From the NCBI GenBank assembly GCA_033854175.1, contig JAWOKN010000011.1, positions 21,008 to 85,007 on the forward strand: a stretch of DNA of 64,000 nucleotides, given 5' to 3'. The translations under genes were made by a program, and so were the position numbers. Origin of the DNA: DATKPE01 sp033854175 (lineage in GTDB: Bacteria; Bacteroidota; Ignavibacteria; UBA10030; SZUA-254). The notes under the pieces are model-generated. The model saw only the letters and a list, made by a program, of their open reading frames with translations, was not told the DNA's origin and did no database searches. Positions 42,246-51,867 of the stretch are shown piece by piece. Each line of letters begins with the position of its first letter. The stretch's first letter is position 1.

Positions 42246-43508
42246 CTATATGCTCTTTTCCGGGATCGCGATAAACCTGTTATAGAGGAACATCAATAGT
42301 GTTGCGAGCAAGCCGACGCCGATCAGTGCAAACCAGACAAGTGCAGTTCTACCTGTTGACTTGGTGGTTTCATACAACCAGCCGCCGATAGGATCGCCAA
42401 CGAATCTCGCAATTGCTATCGGGAGAAAGGCATATCCCTGAAACAGCCCCTGCTGACCGGCGGGAGCGATCTCGGATATGTATTCATAATAACGCGGCGC
42501 CTGGATCATCTCCCCGATCGAAAAAGCCACGATACCGGCTGCGATTGTCGGGATACTCGGATAGATACCGATGATCAGCCAGATGAGGCTTGAAATACCA
42601 AATCCGGTGAGTATCGCCTCCTTCGTCGGAATATTCTTCGTCAACCGGTTCAGGGGAATCTGCAGGAGGATAATTGCACCAGCACCCGCCCACGATTGGA
42701 TGATTTCGTACGGAGCGTTTTTATCGATGAAATCGGTAATATAGTAGGGAATGATGATATACTCCTGCCAGAAGATAATCCAATAGAGTGAATAGATAAG
42801 AAGAAAGATCATGAATCGGCCGTTCGTGAGAACGATAAAAAGATTTGCAATTTTCTTCCCCATTGATTCTACAACCTCGCCTTTCTCGCTTTTCACCTCC
42901 TTATAGAGGATCAGGTTCACGAGAAGCATGGCAAAGCAGCTCAACGCAGAAACGACATACACGAACTGGTTACCGACGCTGTCCCGCACGAAATAGGCGA
43001 TGGTAGGTCCAATCATTGCGCCAGCATTGACAAGCCAGTAATAGAGGGCATAGCCGAGGGATTTGGTTTCCTCGGTAGTTGTCACGGCAACTGTTCCGAG
43101 AACCGATGGTTTTATAAATGCGCCCCCGAAGGCAGTCAGGACCAGAAAAATCAGAACAAGCCAATAATGATCCATATTTCCGTACATACCGGCAAAGGCG
43201 TCCATACCTACCGAACCAATCAGAAAGTAGCCCAAGGCGAGGATTGAAAACGCAACGCTGAAAGCTCGGCGGAAACCCCATTTGTCTGCAAGTGTGCCCG
43301 CCAGGATCGGGAAGAGATACAGGAGTCCGCCAAAAAGGCCTGAAAGCTGACCGGCTTCTGCTTCCGAGAAACCCAGTTTATTCCGCATATAGATCATGAA
43401 CACAATCTGTTGACCATAGTACGCCAGACGCTCAAACAGCTCCATGACATTTGCGACCCAGAACGTCGGCTGAAATCCCTGCCGCAACTTTTGTATGAAT
43501 TTGCTCAT
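42246..43508 (-). CDS. MFS transporter, POT/PTR-like
   Basis: 420 residues with about twelve membrane helices. Helix 1 holds ELFERLAYYG, the ExxER motif used for proton coupling in POT peptide transporters; AFGGAFIKPSVLGTVAV and the GWLYETT end fit the same group. The usual length for POT is about 450-500, so it lacks extra helices. Substrate could be di/tripeptides or another small solute. Single gene, divergent from pckA. Confidence 0.78.
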   Translation of the reverse strand: MSKFIQKLRQGFQPTFWVANVMELFERLAYYGQQIVFMIYMRNKLGFSEAEAGQLSGLFGGLLYLFPILAGTLADKWGFRRAFSVAFSILALGYFLIGSVGMDAFAGMYGNMDHYWLVLIFLVLTAFGGAFIKPSVLGTVAVTTTEETKSLGYALYYWLVNAGAMIGPTIAYFVRDSVGNQFVYVVSALSCFAMLLVNLILYKEVKSEKGEVVESMGKKIANLFIVLTNGRFMIFLLIYSLYWIIFWQEYIIIPYYITDFIDKNAPYEIIQSWAGAGAIILLQIPLNRLTKNIPTKEAILTGFGISSLIWLIIGIYPSIPTIAAGIVAFSIGEMIQAPRYYEYISEIAPAGQQGLFQGYAFLPIAIARFVGDPIGGWLYETTKSTGRTALVWFALIGVGLLATLLMFLYNRFIAIPEKSI

Positions 43509-43696
43509 TGTTGTGGTATCCCCTGTATATGCATATATTTCCTTCGTTTTGACAAAGAACGAAAATAGCGAACCCCGCTGAGAGAATCAAGGAGAATACG
43601 GGATATTTTATCGATTCATTTTCACGCTGCGAGGGGACAAATATTGGTGGCATCATCCACAAGGTGTGCATTTACCTCAGGTTCCCAGATTTTGCT

Positions 43697-43725
43697 TTGT
43701 GCATCTCCCTGTTTTTTCTTATCTT
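43697..43725 (+). promoter_or_regulatory. Predicted promoter of pckA
   Basis: TTGTGC (43697-43702), 17-bp spacer, TATCTT (43720-43725); start point near 43732, 43 nt before the ATG. Confidence 0.4.
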
Positions 43726-43774
43726 TTTGAAGCCTTTATCAATCTGTCTCTTTGTTCTTCCAGGAAGGATAGCT

Positions 43775-45370
43775 ATGCACCGATCTGAGTTTTCCCTCGA
43801 TATGTACGGTATACGGAACACTGCTGCAGAGTATTGGAATTTCTCCACGGCATCGCTCGTCGAGGAAGCCGTCCGGAGGCATGAAGGGGTACTTGCCCAC
43901 AGGGGCCCATTCGTGGTACGAACGGGACATCACACCGGCCGATCGCCAAACGACAAATTCATCGTCAGAGAACCCACAAGCGAGCATCATGTCTGGTGGG
44001 GAAAGGTCAATCGCGGCCTTGCTGCGGAAAAATTCGACGGCCTCTTCAAGCGTCTCCTCTCCTATCTTGAGGGGAGGGAACTTTTTATCCAAGACTGCTT
44101 TGCAGGAGCGGATCCGCGTTACCGGATGCCCCTGCGGATCATCACGGAGTCGGCATGGCACAGTCTCTTCTCTCGGATCATGTTCATCAAGGCGACTCCC
44201 CAGGAACTTCAACAACATAAACCGGCGTTCACGGTGATTGACACACCGCGTTTCCATGCGATACCGGAAACCGACGGTACGAACTCCGAAGTATACATCA
44301 TTGTCAACTTCGAAAAGCGACTGGTCATTATTGGAGGGACAAGCTACGCGGGTGAGATCAAAAAATCAGTCTTCACGATCATGAACTACTTTCTCCCATT
44401 ACAGAATGTCTTCCCGATGCACTGTTCCGCAAATAGAGGTCCAGAAGGGGACGTCGCAATATTTTTCGGCCTATCGGGAACCGGTAAAACCACCCTCTCT
44501 GCCGATCCGCACCGCCGGTTAATCGGGGATGATGAGCATGGCTGGAGCGAGAAGGGTGTATTCAATTTCGAAGGCGGATGCTATGCAAAGGTGATAAAAC
44601 TCTCAAAGGAAGCAGAACCGCAGATATATGAAACGACCCGGAGATTCGGGACTGTTCTTGAAAATGTCATGATTGATTCAAAAACAAGAAGACTCGATCT
44701 TAATGATGCCGTTCTGACGGAAAACACTCGTGCGGCGTATCCGCTTCCTTTTATTGAAAACACCATTCCGGGTGCTTCAGCGGGTCATCCCCGGAATATT
44801 ATCTTACTGACAGCGGATGCTTTCGGTGTGCTCCCCCCTATAGCGCGGCTCACCTCCAGTCAGGCATCCTATCATTTTATTTCGGGATATACGGCAAAAG
44901 TTGCGGGGACGGAAAAGGGGTTGGGAAAGGAACCTCAGGCGACGTTCAGCACCTGTTTCGGAGCCCCGTTCATGGTGCATCACCCAACCGTATACGCCGA
45001 CATGCTCGATGAAAAGATCAGAACACACAATGCTGTCTGCTGGCTGGTGAATACGGGCTGGACTGGTGGTCCATTCGGCACTGGGAGTAGGATAAAGCTC
45101 GCTTACACCCGCGCGATCATCTCCGCAGCGCTTGAGGGTAAATTGAACTCGGCCCCGTGTGATGAGGATCCCATTTTTGGGGTTCAGATACCGCGTAACG
45201 TTCCCGACGTTCCTTCGGAACTTCTCACCCCCCGGAATACGTGGCAGGACAAGGCGGCATACGATGCAAAGGCCCTACAGCTCAGTGGATTGTTTCATAA
45301 AAATTTTGAACAATTTTCCGATCAGTCACAGCCGGAGGTACGTGCTGCGGCCCCTAAAATTGGAAAATGA
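43775..45370 (+). CDS. pckA: Phosphoenolpyruvate carboxykinase (ATP)
   Basis: 531 residues from ATG 43775, with AGGAAGGA ahead. Converts oxaloacetate and ATP to PEP, CO2 and ADP; first step of gluconeogenesis. Signatures: RTGHHTGRSPNDKFIV at the substrate loop; kinase-1a P-loop FGLSGTGKTTLSADP; kinase-2 LIGDDEHGW; and the lid region NTGWTGGPFGTGSRIKL. A longer frame begins at 43664 but adds a hydrophobic stretch foreign to the family. Begins a same-strand run with an alcohol dehydrogenase and threonine dehydratase. Confidence 0.97.
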   Translation: MHRSEFSLDMYGIRNTAAEYWNFSTASLVEEAVRRHEGVLAHRGPFVVRTGHHTGRSPNDKFIVREPTSEHHVWWGKVNRGLAAEKFDGLFKRLLSYLEGRELFIQDCFAGADPRYRMPLRIITESAWHSLFSRIMFIKATPQELQQHKPAFTVIDTPRFHAIPETDGTNSEVYIIVNFEKRLVIIGGTSYAGEIKKSVFTIMNYFLPLQNVFPMHCSANRGPEGDVAIFFGLSGTGKTTLSADPHRRLIGDDEHGWSEKGVFNFEGGCYAKVIKLSKEAEPQIYETTRRFGTVLENVMIDSKTRRLDLNDAVLTENTRAAYPLPFIENTIPGASAGHPRNIILLTADAFGVLPPIARLTSSQASYHFISGYTAKVAGTEKGLGKEPQATFSTCFGAPFMVHHPTVYADMLDEKIRTHNAVCWLVNTGWTGGPFGTGSRIKLAYTRAIISAALEGKLNSAPCDEDPIFGVQIPRNVPDVPSELLTPRNTWQDKAAYDAKALQLSGLFHKNFEQFSDQSQPEVRAAAPKIGK

Positions 45371-45505
45371 GTTTTATTCTCTTATTATTGCATGTTCCCG
45401 TCAGAGGGATTCTATCGCTGGATCTGTATACCGGTACATTGACGATCCTCATCTGGCGGGAGAGTTTTAACACATGTTGTGACATCACTTCCTGGTATTT
45501 GTACA

Positions 45506-46540
45506 ATGAAGGCAATTCGATTTCATTCATATGGCGGTGTGGACGTGTTAAGCTACGAGGATGTACCCGCTCCATCCATCACCCAAACCGATGTCATTAT
45601 TCAGCTCAAGGCGGCGGCCTTAAATCATCTCGATATCTGGGTACGCAGCGGGCAGCGCGAAAAAAATATCCCCCTTCCTCAAGTCCCCGGCTCCGATGGT
45701 GCGGGTATCATTGCTGAGACCGGGTCTGCAGTGCAACATCTGAAAAAGGGCGATCGCGTCCTGATCTCTCCGGGGCTTTCCTGTGGCGTGTGCATGCAAT
45801 GTCTGAGCGGGAAGGACAATCTATGTGCTTCATACCATGTCCTAGGAACGCGGGAGGACGGGACATACGCCGAGTTTATAAAAATCCCCGCAGTCAACGC
45901 ATATCCCATCCCGGAAGGATTGACATTTGAAGAAGCGGCCGCCATACCGTTGGTCTTTCTCACAGCTTGGCACATGCTGGTTTCGCTTGCGCGCATACAG
46001 GAGGGGGAGACCGTTTTAATACAAGCCGCGGGGAGTGGAGTTGGTTCGGCGGGGATTCAGATTGCCAAGATGCATCACGCACATGTTATTACGACGGTCG
46101 GTTCCCGGGAAAAAGCGGCCAGGGCAACCGAGCTCGGCGCCGACGAAGTCATTGATTATCATATGCACGATTTCGTGGAAGAAATACGGCGTATAACAGA
46201 AAAACGGGGTGTTGACATCGTCTTTGAGCATACCGGTGCGATGACCTTCGAGAAAAGCATCACCATTCTATCGAAGGGGGGGCGGCTCGTCACCTGCGGT
46301 GCAACATCCGACTACCTCGCAAAGCTCGACATCCGTTATGTCTACTCCCGGCAGCAGACGATCTATGGCTCCTTCATGGGCACAAGGGGTGAATTGCCCG
46401 CGGTCATGAAATTTTTCGGTGTGAGGGACAAATACCTCAAGCCGGTCATTGACACCGTCTTTCCGCTCAAAGATGCCGCAGCTGCGCAGCTTCGGATGGA
46501 GGAGCGGAAAAATTTCGGAAAGATCGTGCTTTCGATATAA
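45506..46540 (+). CDS. Zinc-containing alcohol dehydrogenase (MDR family)
   Basis: 344 residues from ATG 45506 (MKAIRFHSYGGVDVLSYED). GroES-like N-terminus with LNHLDIWVRSG; structural-zinc lobe CGVCMQCLSGKDNLC with four Cys; and the NAD(P) fold AAGSGVGSAGIQIAKM. The catalytic zinc Cys/His usual in true ADH is replaced by HLDIWVRSG, as in quinone-oxidoreductase-like relatives that keep only the structural zinc. Substrate unknown. 13 bp before the threonine dehydratase gene. Confidence 0.88.
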   Translation: MKAIRFHSYGGVDVLSYEDVPAPSITQTDVIIQLKAAALNHLDIWVRSGQREKNIPLPQVPGSDGAGIIAETGSAVQHLKKGDRVLISPGLSCGVCMQCLSGKDNLCASYHVLGTREDGTYAEFIKIPAVNAYPIPEGLTFEEAAAIPLVFLTAWHMLVSLARIQEGETVLIQAAGSGVGSAGIQIAKMHHAHVITTVGSREKAARATELGADEVIDYHMHDFVEEIRRITEKRGVDIVFEHTGAMTFEKSITILSKGGRLVTCGATSDYLAKLDIRYVYSRQQTIYGSFMGTRGELPAVMKFFGVRDKYLKPVIDTVFPLKDAAAAQLRMEERKNFGKIVLSI

Positions 46541-46552
46541 GTAATCTCCGGG

Positions 46553-47515
46553 ATGGTTACATTTTCCGATATCGAACGCGCCTATACAACACTCAGACCT
46601 GTTGTCCACAAAACCCCTCTCCTCTCATCGAGGACCTTTAACGAGATGAGCGGCAATGAAGTATATTTCAAGGCAGAGAATTTTCAGAGAATCGGCGCAT
46701 TTAAATTCCGCGGGGCATACAACAAAATCGCCTCACTGACTCCTGAGCAGACAAGGAAGGGCATCATAGCACATTCCTCCGGAAATCACGCTCAAGGAGT
46801 TGCTTTGGCATCCAATCTTCTGGGTCTGAAGGCCACCATCGTGATGCCGCACAATTCGGTAAAAAGCAAAGTTGACGCAACAAGAAGATATGGAGCGGAC
46901 ATCGTATTCTGTGAAGACTCCACCGACGACAGAGAGCGGGTCTGCAACGACCTCATGCGCAAGCACGGATTCACCTTGATTCACCCCTACAATGATCCGG
47001 TCCTCATTGCTGGACAGGGAACCGTCGGTTTAGAGCTCTTCCAGGATCTCAAAGCGCTTGATTATCTTTTTGTCCCGATAGGAGGTGGCGGTCTGATCTC
47101 AGGTTGTTCCGTTGCGGTGAAAAATCTTTATCCGGAAATCAGAGTGATAGGTGTCGAGACGGAAGGTGCAAACGACGCATGGCAATCATTCCGACGGAAA
47201 AAGCTCATCAAACTCGTGAAAGCCGATACTATTGCCGACGGAATGAGGACACTTTCCATAGGTACGAACAATTTCGAACTTATTATGAAATATGTGGATG
47301 ACATCATAACGATTCACGACGATGATATTTTCCCAATGATGCGCTTTTTTTACGAACGGATGAAGATCGTCGTTGAGCCGACCGGGGCGGTCGCGCCTGC
47401 TGCGATCATGAAAAATATTTTACCTTTGAGGGGAAAACGAGTCTGCGCGGTTGTCAGCGGAGGAAATGTCGATGATACCGTGTTTGGCCGGATTCTCGGT
47501 ATGGGTCATTCATAG
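46553..47515 (+). CDS. Threonine/serine dehydratase (PLP, catabolic IlvA/TdcB type)
   Basis: 320 residues, fold-type II PLP enzyme. PLP Lys in RIGAFKFRGAYNKI; SSGNHAQGVALAS for cofactor ring contact; glycine loop VPIGGGGLISG for phosphate; and the C-terminal VVSGGNVD. It lacks the regulatory ACT-like domain of biosynthetic IlvA, so it is probably catabolic or a serine racemase/dehydratase. It would form 2-oxobutanoate and ammonia from threonine. Start ATG 46553 has a weak ribosome site. Confidence 0.93.
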   Translation: MVTFSDIERAYTTLRPVVHKTPLLSSRTFNEMSGNEVYFKAENFQRIGAFKFRGAYNKIASLTPEQTRKGIIAHSSGNHAQGVALASNLLGLKATIVMPHNSVKSKVDATRRYGADIVFCEDSTDDRERVCNDLMRKHGFTLIHPYNDPVLIAGQGTVGLELFQDLKALDYLFVPIGGGGLISGCSVAVKNLYPEIRVIGVETEGANDAWQSFRRKKLIKLVKADTIADGMRTLSIGTNNFELIMKYVDDIITIHDDDIFPMMRFFYERMKIVVEPTGAVAPAAIMKNILPLRGKRVCAVVSGGNVDDTVFGRILGMGHS

Positions 47516-47692
47516 ATGGTGTTCGCCGGTTGGAATGGCATCAATGCGGTCAGGACTTTTTTTCTCCTCCCCGAATGGACGGGTTACATGTAGGGCGCAG
47601 CGGTTTTTCCAATTTTTAATTTTGTCTGAACTTCGTATATTCAACATCATCACGTTAATCACTGTTCTTACTCACATCCTCATGGAGGAATT

Positions 47693-47992
47693 ATGTTCAT
47701 CGTCCGCGATATCATGCACTGCAAGCCCGGCCAGGTACGGACCATGGTTGGAAAATTCCAGGAGCTTTCCAAGGCAATAAATAAGATGGGATTTGGTCCC
47801 ATGCGCATTATGACTGACGTCAGCGGTGAGCGTTACTGGACAGTTGTTACCGAGCAGGAAGTTGCAAGCCTCGAGAAATACACTGAGGCGGCACAAACAG
47901 TCATGGCTGACAAAAAACTCCAGAAGATCATGAAGGATTATCACGATCTGGTTGAATCGGGCCAAAGGCAGATTTTCAAACTCGAACAGTAA
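47693..47992 (+). CDS. Small dimeric alpha/beta-barrel-like protein
   Basis: 99 residues, cytoplasmic. Layout beta-alpha-beta-beta-alpha-beta (MFIVRDIMHCKPGQVRTMV; ERYWTVVTEQEVASLEKY) resembles NIPSNAP or antibiotic-monooxygenase-like ferredoxin folds. No catalytic residues can be named. GGAGG lies 7 bp before the ATG. A small stand-alone gene 177 bp after threonine dehydratase. Confidence 0.65.
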   Translation: MFIVRDIMHCKPGQVRTMVGKFQELSKAINKMGFGPMRIMTDVSGERYWTVVTEQEVASLEKYTEAAQTVMADKKLQKIMKDYHDLVESGQRQIFKLEQ

Positions 47993-48032
47993 TCATCACG
48001 ATACGCGGCGGACCCGCCATCCGCCTCAATCG

Positions 48033-49028
48033 TCAAGGTGAGATTTTGGACAGAGCGATCAAAATGGACCCGTGAACATTACCGTCCTGATCATTCAGAT
48101 TATTCAGGAGGGTATTCACAACCTCATCCCTTCTTGCGAGCATTTGAGTCCGCAGGCTGTCCCAGAGAGGCTGATGGGGTCCGAGGTCTGCCCCGTCCCA
48201 GGGGGTGGTATTCACGAAAAGTCTCCAAGTGACCTCAATCGCCTGCTGCCGCCTCCACCAATCTCCGTCCCGATAATGATCCAGGATATCTTGTGCGGAA
48301 GAATAGAGAGTGGCAATATACCGCGGGGGAACATTCCAGAGAAAAATCTGAGGCTGGTACGGGGGATCTAATTCCCGAATCAACGATCCACTATTGAGCG
48401 GATCAACGACGACATACACAAAATTGCGCCAGAGGCAGCCGGATGGACAATCGCCTTCTCCGTGTGAAAACACAAAATCCCAGGAGGTGTTTTTAATAAA
48501 CAACCATATCTCATCCCCGTCCCCAACCAGACCATTGGGTTGAGCATAGACGATTTTCGAGGATTGTGCATAAACTTTCGCCAGTACAGGTACGTTAAGA
48601 GAGTGATGGAAATTAAGGATAAACCAGCCAACTTTGCTGTCGATGACGAGTTCAAGCCCGAAAAGCGTCGCAAGACTGTCGAGATAGGGATCTTCCACGA
48701 GTATATTCCCCTGTGACCATTTTTCCGCAACTTCCGGGACAGGTTCAACGATGAGTTGTGTAAGAACAAATGATCCATAGATACGAATACCGGCAAGGTC
48801 GGATCGGACAGAACGTGCTGACCGGAGGGCCACATCAATCTCCGAGGCAAGGATCGAGTCGATCCATGGCGAGGTACTGAAACGCGCGGCCAAGACCTGT
48901 ACATCATATGAAAAATGATCGACCGAACCGAAGTTCGGTGGCGGTGCCGGTGAGATGATGTCGTTGGGATTACAGGACAGATTCAAAATGAGGAATGCAA
49001 CCATGATTGCTTGAATTACCGATTTCAT
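48033..49028 (-). CDS. Hypothetical lipoprotein
   Basis: 331 residues, N-terminus MKSVIQAIMVAFLILNLSC with lipobox LNLSC at Cys19. No family recognised. The middle is beta-rich with long acidic stretches; the last 60 residues (VVNTLLNNLNDQDGNVHGSILIALSKI) look like one HEAT-type helical pair. Probably exposed on the periplasmic or outer side of a membrane. Followed on the same strand from the lipoprotein gene at 49123. Confidence 0.6.
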   Translation of the reverse strand: MKSVIQAIMVAFLILNLSCNPNDIISPAPPPNFGSVDHFSYDVQVLAARFSTSPWIDSILASEIDVALRSARSVRSDLAGIRIYGSFVLTQLIVEPVPEVAEKWSQGNILVEDPYLDSLATLFGLELVIDSKVGWFILNFHHSLNVPVLAKVYAQSSKIVYAQPNGLVGDGDEIWLFIKNTSWDFVFSHGEGDCPSGCLWRNFVYVVVDPLNSGSLIRELDPPYQPQIFLWNVPPRYIATLYSSAQDILDHYRDGDWWRRQQAIEVTWRLFVNTTPWDGADLGPHQPLWDSLRTQMLARRDEVVNTLLNNLNDQDGNVHGSILIALSKISP

Positions 49029-49122
49029 TTCCCAAATTTCCTCTCCGACATCTGCCGATCACCCGGAGTGAAATTATCCACTCCTAATCGTGCAGAGAGC
49101 TTATCCATTGTGACATGTCAAA

Positions 49123-49545
49123 CTAATCTTTTACCGCCTGAAAGCTGCTCCGGTTCAGGATACCTGGGAATCCGCTCCAACTCCATGTACCGTTGTAGTT
49201 GTTTGTTGTATACTCTCCCCTCAGCAAAACGTTGTTGTCGACGTACCGTGGATTCAGATTAATCCAGAGTGATCCTTCATTGAATGATCCCGAAAGTTCC
49301 CCGTCACCGTACTGGGGGCCGGTATTTTGCATATTCCCAACCAGTTGGAAATGCCAATCTCCGCTCACGTGGGCCGAGTCGGTGATATCGACGGTAAACC
49401 AGCCGCTTACAAGGAGTATTCCCGAGGTATCAAACGCCTTATACTGGAATGATTTTGACGGAGGAAGGGGTGGCGCGTCGTTGTGTTCTTTATTGCATCC
49501 GATGAAGGCGGATATGAATATGATAACGAACATCAGGTTTCTCAT
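49123..49545 (-). CDS. Small hypothetical lipoprotein
   Basis: 140 residues with a lipoprotein signal (MRNLMFVIIFISAFIGC, Cys17) and a Pro-rich spacer (NDAPPLPPSK). The remainder is a beta-rich domain with alternating aromatics (GWFTVDITDSAHVSGDWHF; LRGEYTTNNYNGTWSWSGF), reminiscent of small lipocalin-like or immunoglobulin-like folds; no assignment made. Lies between the PLP enzyme and the larger lipoprotein on the same strand. Confidence 0.55.
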   Translation of the reverse strand: MRNLMFVIIFISAFIGCNKEHNDAPPLPPSKSFQYKAFDTSGILLVSGWFTVDITDSAHVSGDWHFQLVGNMQNTGPQYGDGELSGSFNEGSLWINLNPRYVDNNVLLRGEYTTNNYNGTWSWSGFPGILNRSSFQAVKD

Positions 49546-49629
49546 ATATTCCCTTTCAAACCGCTACCTCTTAAACTTTCCGATACGCAGAAATGGTCCC
49601 CGGATATTCTGGGAAATTGTGCTCGATCC

Positions 49630-50826
49630 CTAGAGCTTCTGCAATGCGTCCCGGAAATCTCCGATTAAATCGTCCACATGTTCGACCCCGACAGAGATAC
49701 GGATCATGCCGGCGGCAACGCCATGTTGTCTGAGCTCGGCATCGGTCATATTGACATGCGATGAGTAGACAGGAATGCTCACCAACGATTCAACGCCTCC
49801 GAGTGACATGGCATTCACGACAATCTTCAGATTATCGCACACCTTCACCGCGCCCCTGGCTCCGCCTTTAACCTCGATCGTTACCATCCCTCCGAAAGCG
49901 GTCATTTGTTTCTTTGCGAGTTTGTACTGAGGGTGTGACGGGAGGCCGGGGTAGATGACACGCAGGACTTTCGGATGTTTCTCCAGTGCGCCGGCCAATG
50001 CGAGGGCATTTTCATTCTGACGGCTGACTCGGAGCTCGAAGGTTTTCAGGCTCCGGTCGAGCAGGAACGCTGCGAACGGATCGGCGCATCCCCCGAGATG
50101 TTTAGCCAGATCCTTGATTCTCCTGATAATCTTCTTTGAACTAATCACCACACCCCCCATAAGGTCGGCATGACCACCGAGGTATTTTGTCGAGCTCTCG
50201 ATGATGATATCGACGCCAAACTCAAAGGGCCGCTGATTGAGGATCGTGGCAAATGTGTTATCGCTGACGATCAGAATCGTGCTCTCGAATTCCTTTTCCA
50301 TCTTTCGCGTCAACCGGACAAGGGTTTGAATATCGACCAGGCTGAGAGTGGGATTCGTCGGGGTTTCGAAGTAGACGACCCTCGTCTTCGGTGTAATGAG
50401 ATAAAGGAGATCATCAAGGGCATTTGGATCGACATATTTTGTACTAATCCCAAAATCCGGAAGTGTATCACGGAAGAACCTATACGTTCCCCCGTAGAGT
50501 GCGGGGGTGCTGACAATCTCATCACCTGATTTACAAAGAGAAAGAATCGTTGTGGTGATGGCAGCCATGCCCGATGAAAACAATGCCCCCGCCTCGCCGT
50601 CTTCCATTAATGCAATACGGTCTTCCACTTCATTGACCGTCGGATTATGGTAGCGAGTGTACACGAGGACGTTTGGATCGCCCTGCGCGTACCGGATTGC
50701 GTCGTTGGAATTTTCAAACCTATATGTACTGGTCTGATAAATCGGGTTAACGACCGGCCCCTTGTAGGCATACAGATGATTTCCGTGGATAGCTCGCGTT
50801 GCGAGAGACAGACTTGGACGTTTCAT
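49630..50826 (-). CDS. Cys/Met-metabolism PLP enzyme (cystathionine gamma-synthase/lyase-like)
   Basis: 398 residues from ATG 50826. Fold-type I PLP enzyme: PIYQTSTYRF, YTRYHNPTVNEVEDRIA, SSGMAAITT, SDNTFATI, with the Schiff-base Lys in SSTKYLGGHADLMGG. The position that is Cys in methionine gamma-lyase (YGCT) is Gly here (ALYGGTYRFF), which argues against that enzyme. Synthase, lyase and O-acetylhomoserine activities cannot be separated from sequence alone. No riboswitch is seen upstream. Confidence 0.9.
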   Translation of the reverse strand: MKRPSLSLATRAIHGNHLYAYKGPVVNPIYQTSTYRFENSNDAIRYAQGDPNVLVYTRYHNPTVNEVEDRIALMEDGEAGALFSSGMAAITTTILSLCKSGDEIVSTPALYGGTYRFFRDTLPDFGISTKYVDPNALDDLLYLITPKTRVVYFETPTNPTLSLVDIQTLVRLTRKMEKEFESTILIVSDNTFATILNQRPFEFGVDIIIESSTKYLGGHADLMGGVVISSKKIIRRIKDLAKHLGGCADPFAAFLLDRSLKTFELRVSRQNENALALAGALEKHPKVLRVIYPGLPSHPQYKLAKKQMTAFGGMVTIEVKGGARGAVKVCDNLKIVVNAMSLGGVESLVSIPVYSSHVNMTDAELRQHGVAAGMIRISVGVEHVDDLIGDFRDALQKL

Positions 50827-51012
50827 ACGAAAACCCTGATATAGTGAGATGAGAAGGTGTTTGTGCTCTTGTGCATTCAATCCATAGGGTCGTGAGACCA
50901 TTTCCGTGTCAGCAGATCATGCAGGCGAATGTGCTTCTTGACGAAGCACCATATATAAGGTAGATACTAAAAAATGCAAATATACAATCTCCCCCAGTAT
51001 ATTCTCTCTCTT

Positions 51013-51795
51013 TCATCTTGCACATGTCTGCGCCCTGCCGCCGTCGATGCTGAAGCTTCCGCCGGTAATCCAGCCTGCGCGATTGGATGCCAGAAACAGA
51101 ATGAGCTCGGCGACATCCTCCGGTGAACCGACGCGACCGAGAGGGTGAGTGGTTTTGCTATGTTCAAGGAATTTTCTATAGTTTTCCTCCTCCATACCGC
51201 TATTGCGATGGAGGTTCGTCAAAACAACCCCCGGATCGACGGCATTCACGCGCACCCCTTTCGGTCCAAGTTCGAGAGCTGCGCAATGTGTCAGCTGGTC
51301 CACGCCGGCTTTACTCACACAATATGCGAGAACATTGGGGAACGAGCGGATTCCGGTGACGCTTGAGAGATTGACGATGTTTCCTTTACGCTCAATAATT
51401 GACGGGAGTGAGAGTTGGGTGAGGCGAAAGATCGACCTGAGATTGATATCCATCATCCTGTCCCACTGTTCAAGAGTCGTATTCTCTATCGTCCCGTTGC
51501 CGATAATGCCCGCGGCGTTCACAAGGACATCGACTCCGCCGAAGCGCCTGACGGCCCTATCCACGACCCTCCGTCGATCCTCTTCCTTTGTCAGGTCTGC
51601 GGGGATAATATCGCAGCGTGTCTTGTCCGTTTGACCGATTATTCTGTTCAGTTCGTGTTCCCTGCGGGCGACAAAGGCAACGTTCGCGCCCCGTGCAACG
51701 GCCATAAGGGCTGTGGCTTTACCAATTCCGCTTGACGCTCCGGTTACAATAAAAACCTTATTCTGAAATTCAGACTCTTGTTTATCAGATTCCAT
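51013..51795 (-). CDS. Short-chain dehydrogenase/reductase (SDR)
   Basis: 260 residues from ATG 51795, preceded by GGAGG. Classical SDR: cofactor loop VTGASSGIGKATAL, LVNAAGI, catalytic Ser in VNLSSVTG, YCVSK (Tyr and Lys), and PGVVLTNLH. Arg residues after beta-2 (VARREHELN) favour NADP(H). C-terminal ITGGSFSIDGGRAQT is usual. Substrate unknown. Transcribed with no close partner; next gene upstream on the strand is the uracil-DNA glycosylase. Confidence 0.9.
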   Translation of the reverse strand: MESDKQESEFQNKVFIVTGASSGIGKATALMAVARGANVAFVARREHELNRIIGQTDKTRCDIIPADLTKEEDRRRVVDRAVRRFGGVDVLVNAAGIIGNGTIENTTLEQWDRMMDINLRSIFRLTQLSLPSIIERKGNIVNLSSVTGIRSFPNVLAYCVSKAGVDQLTHCAALELGPKGVRVNAVDPGVVLTNLHRNSGMEEENYRKFLEHSKTTHPLGRVGSPEDVAELILFLASNRAGWITGGSFSIDGGRAQTCAR

Positions 51796-51867
51796 GCAAC
51801 CTCCATTCAACTATATGTTTGATGCGATCCGAGATTCCATTTCCTTCGCAGCGCGATTGGTTTCTAT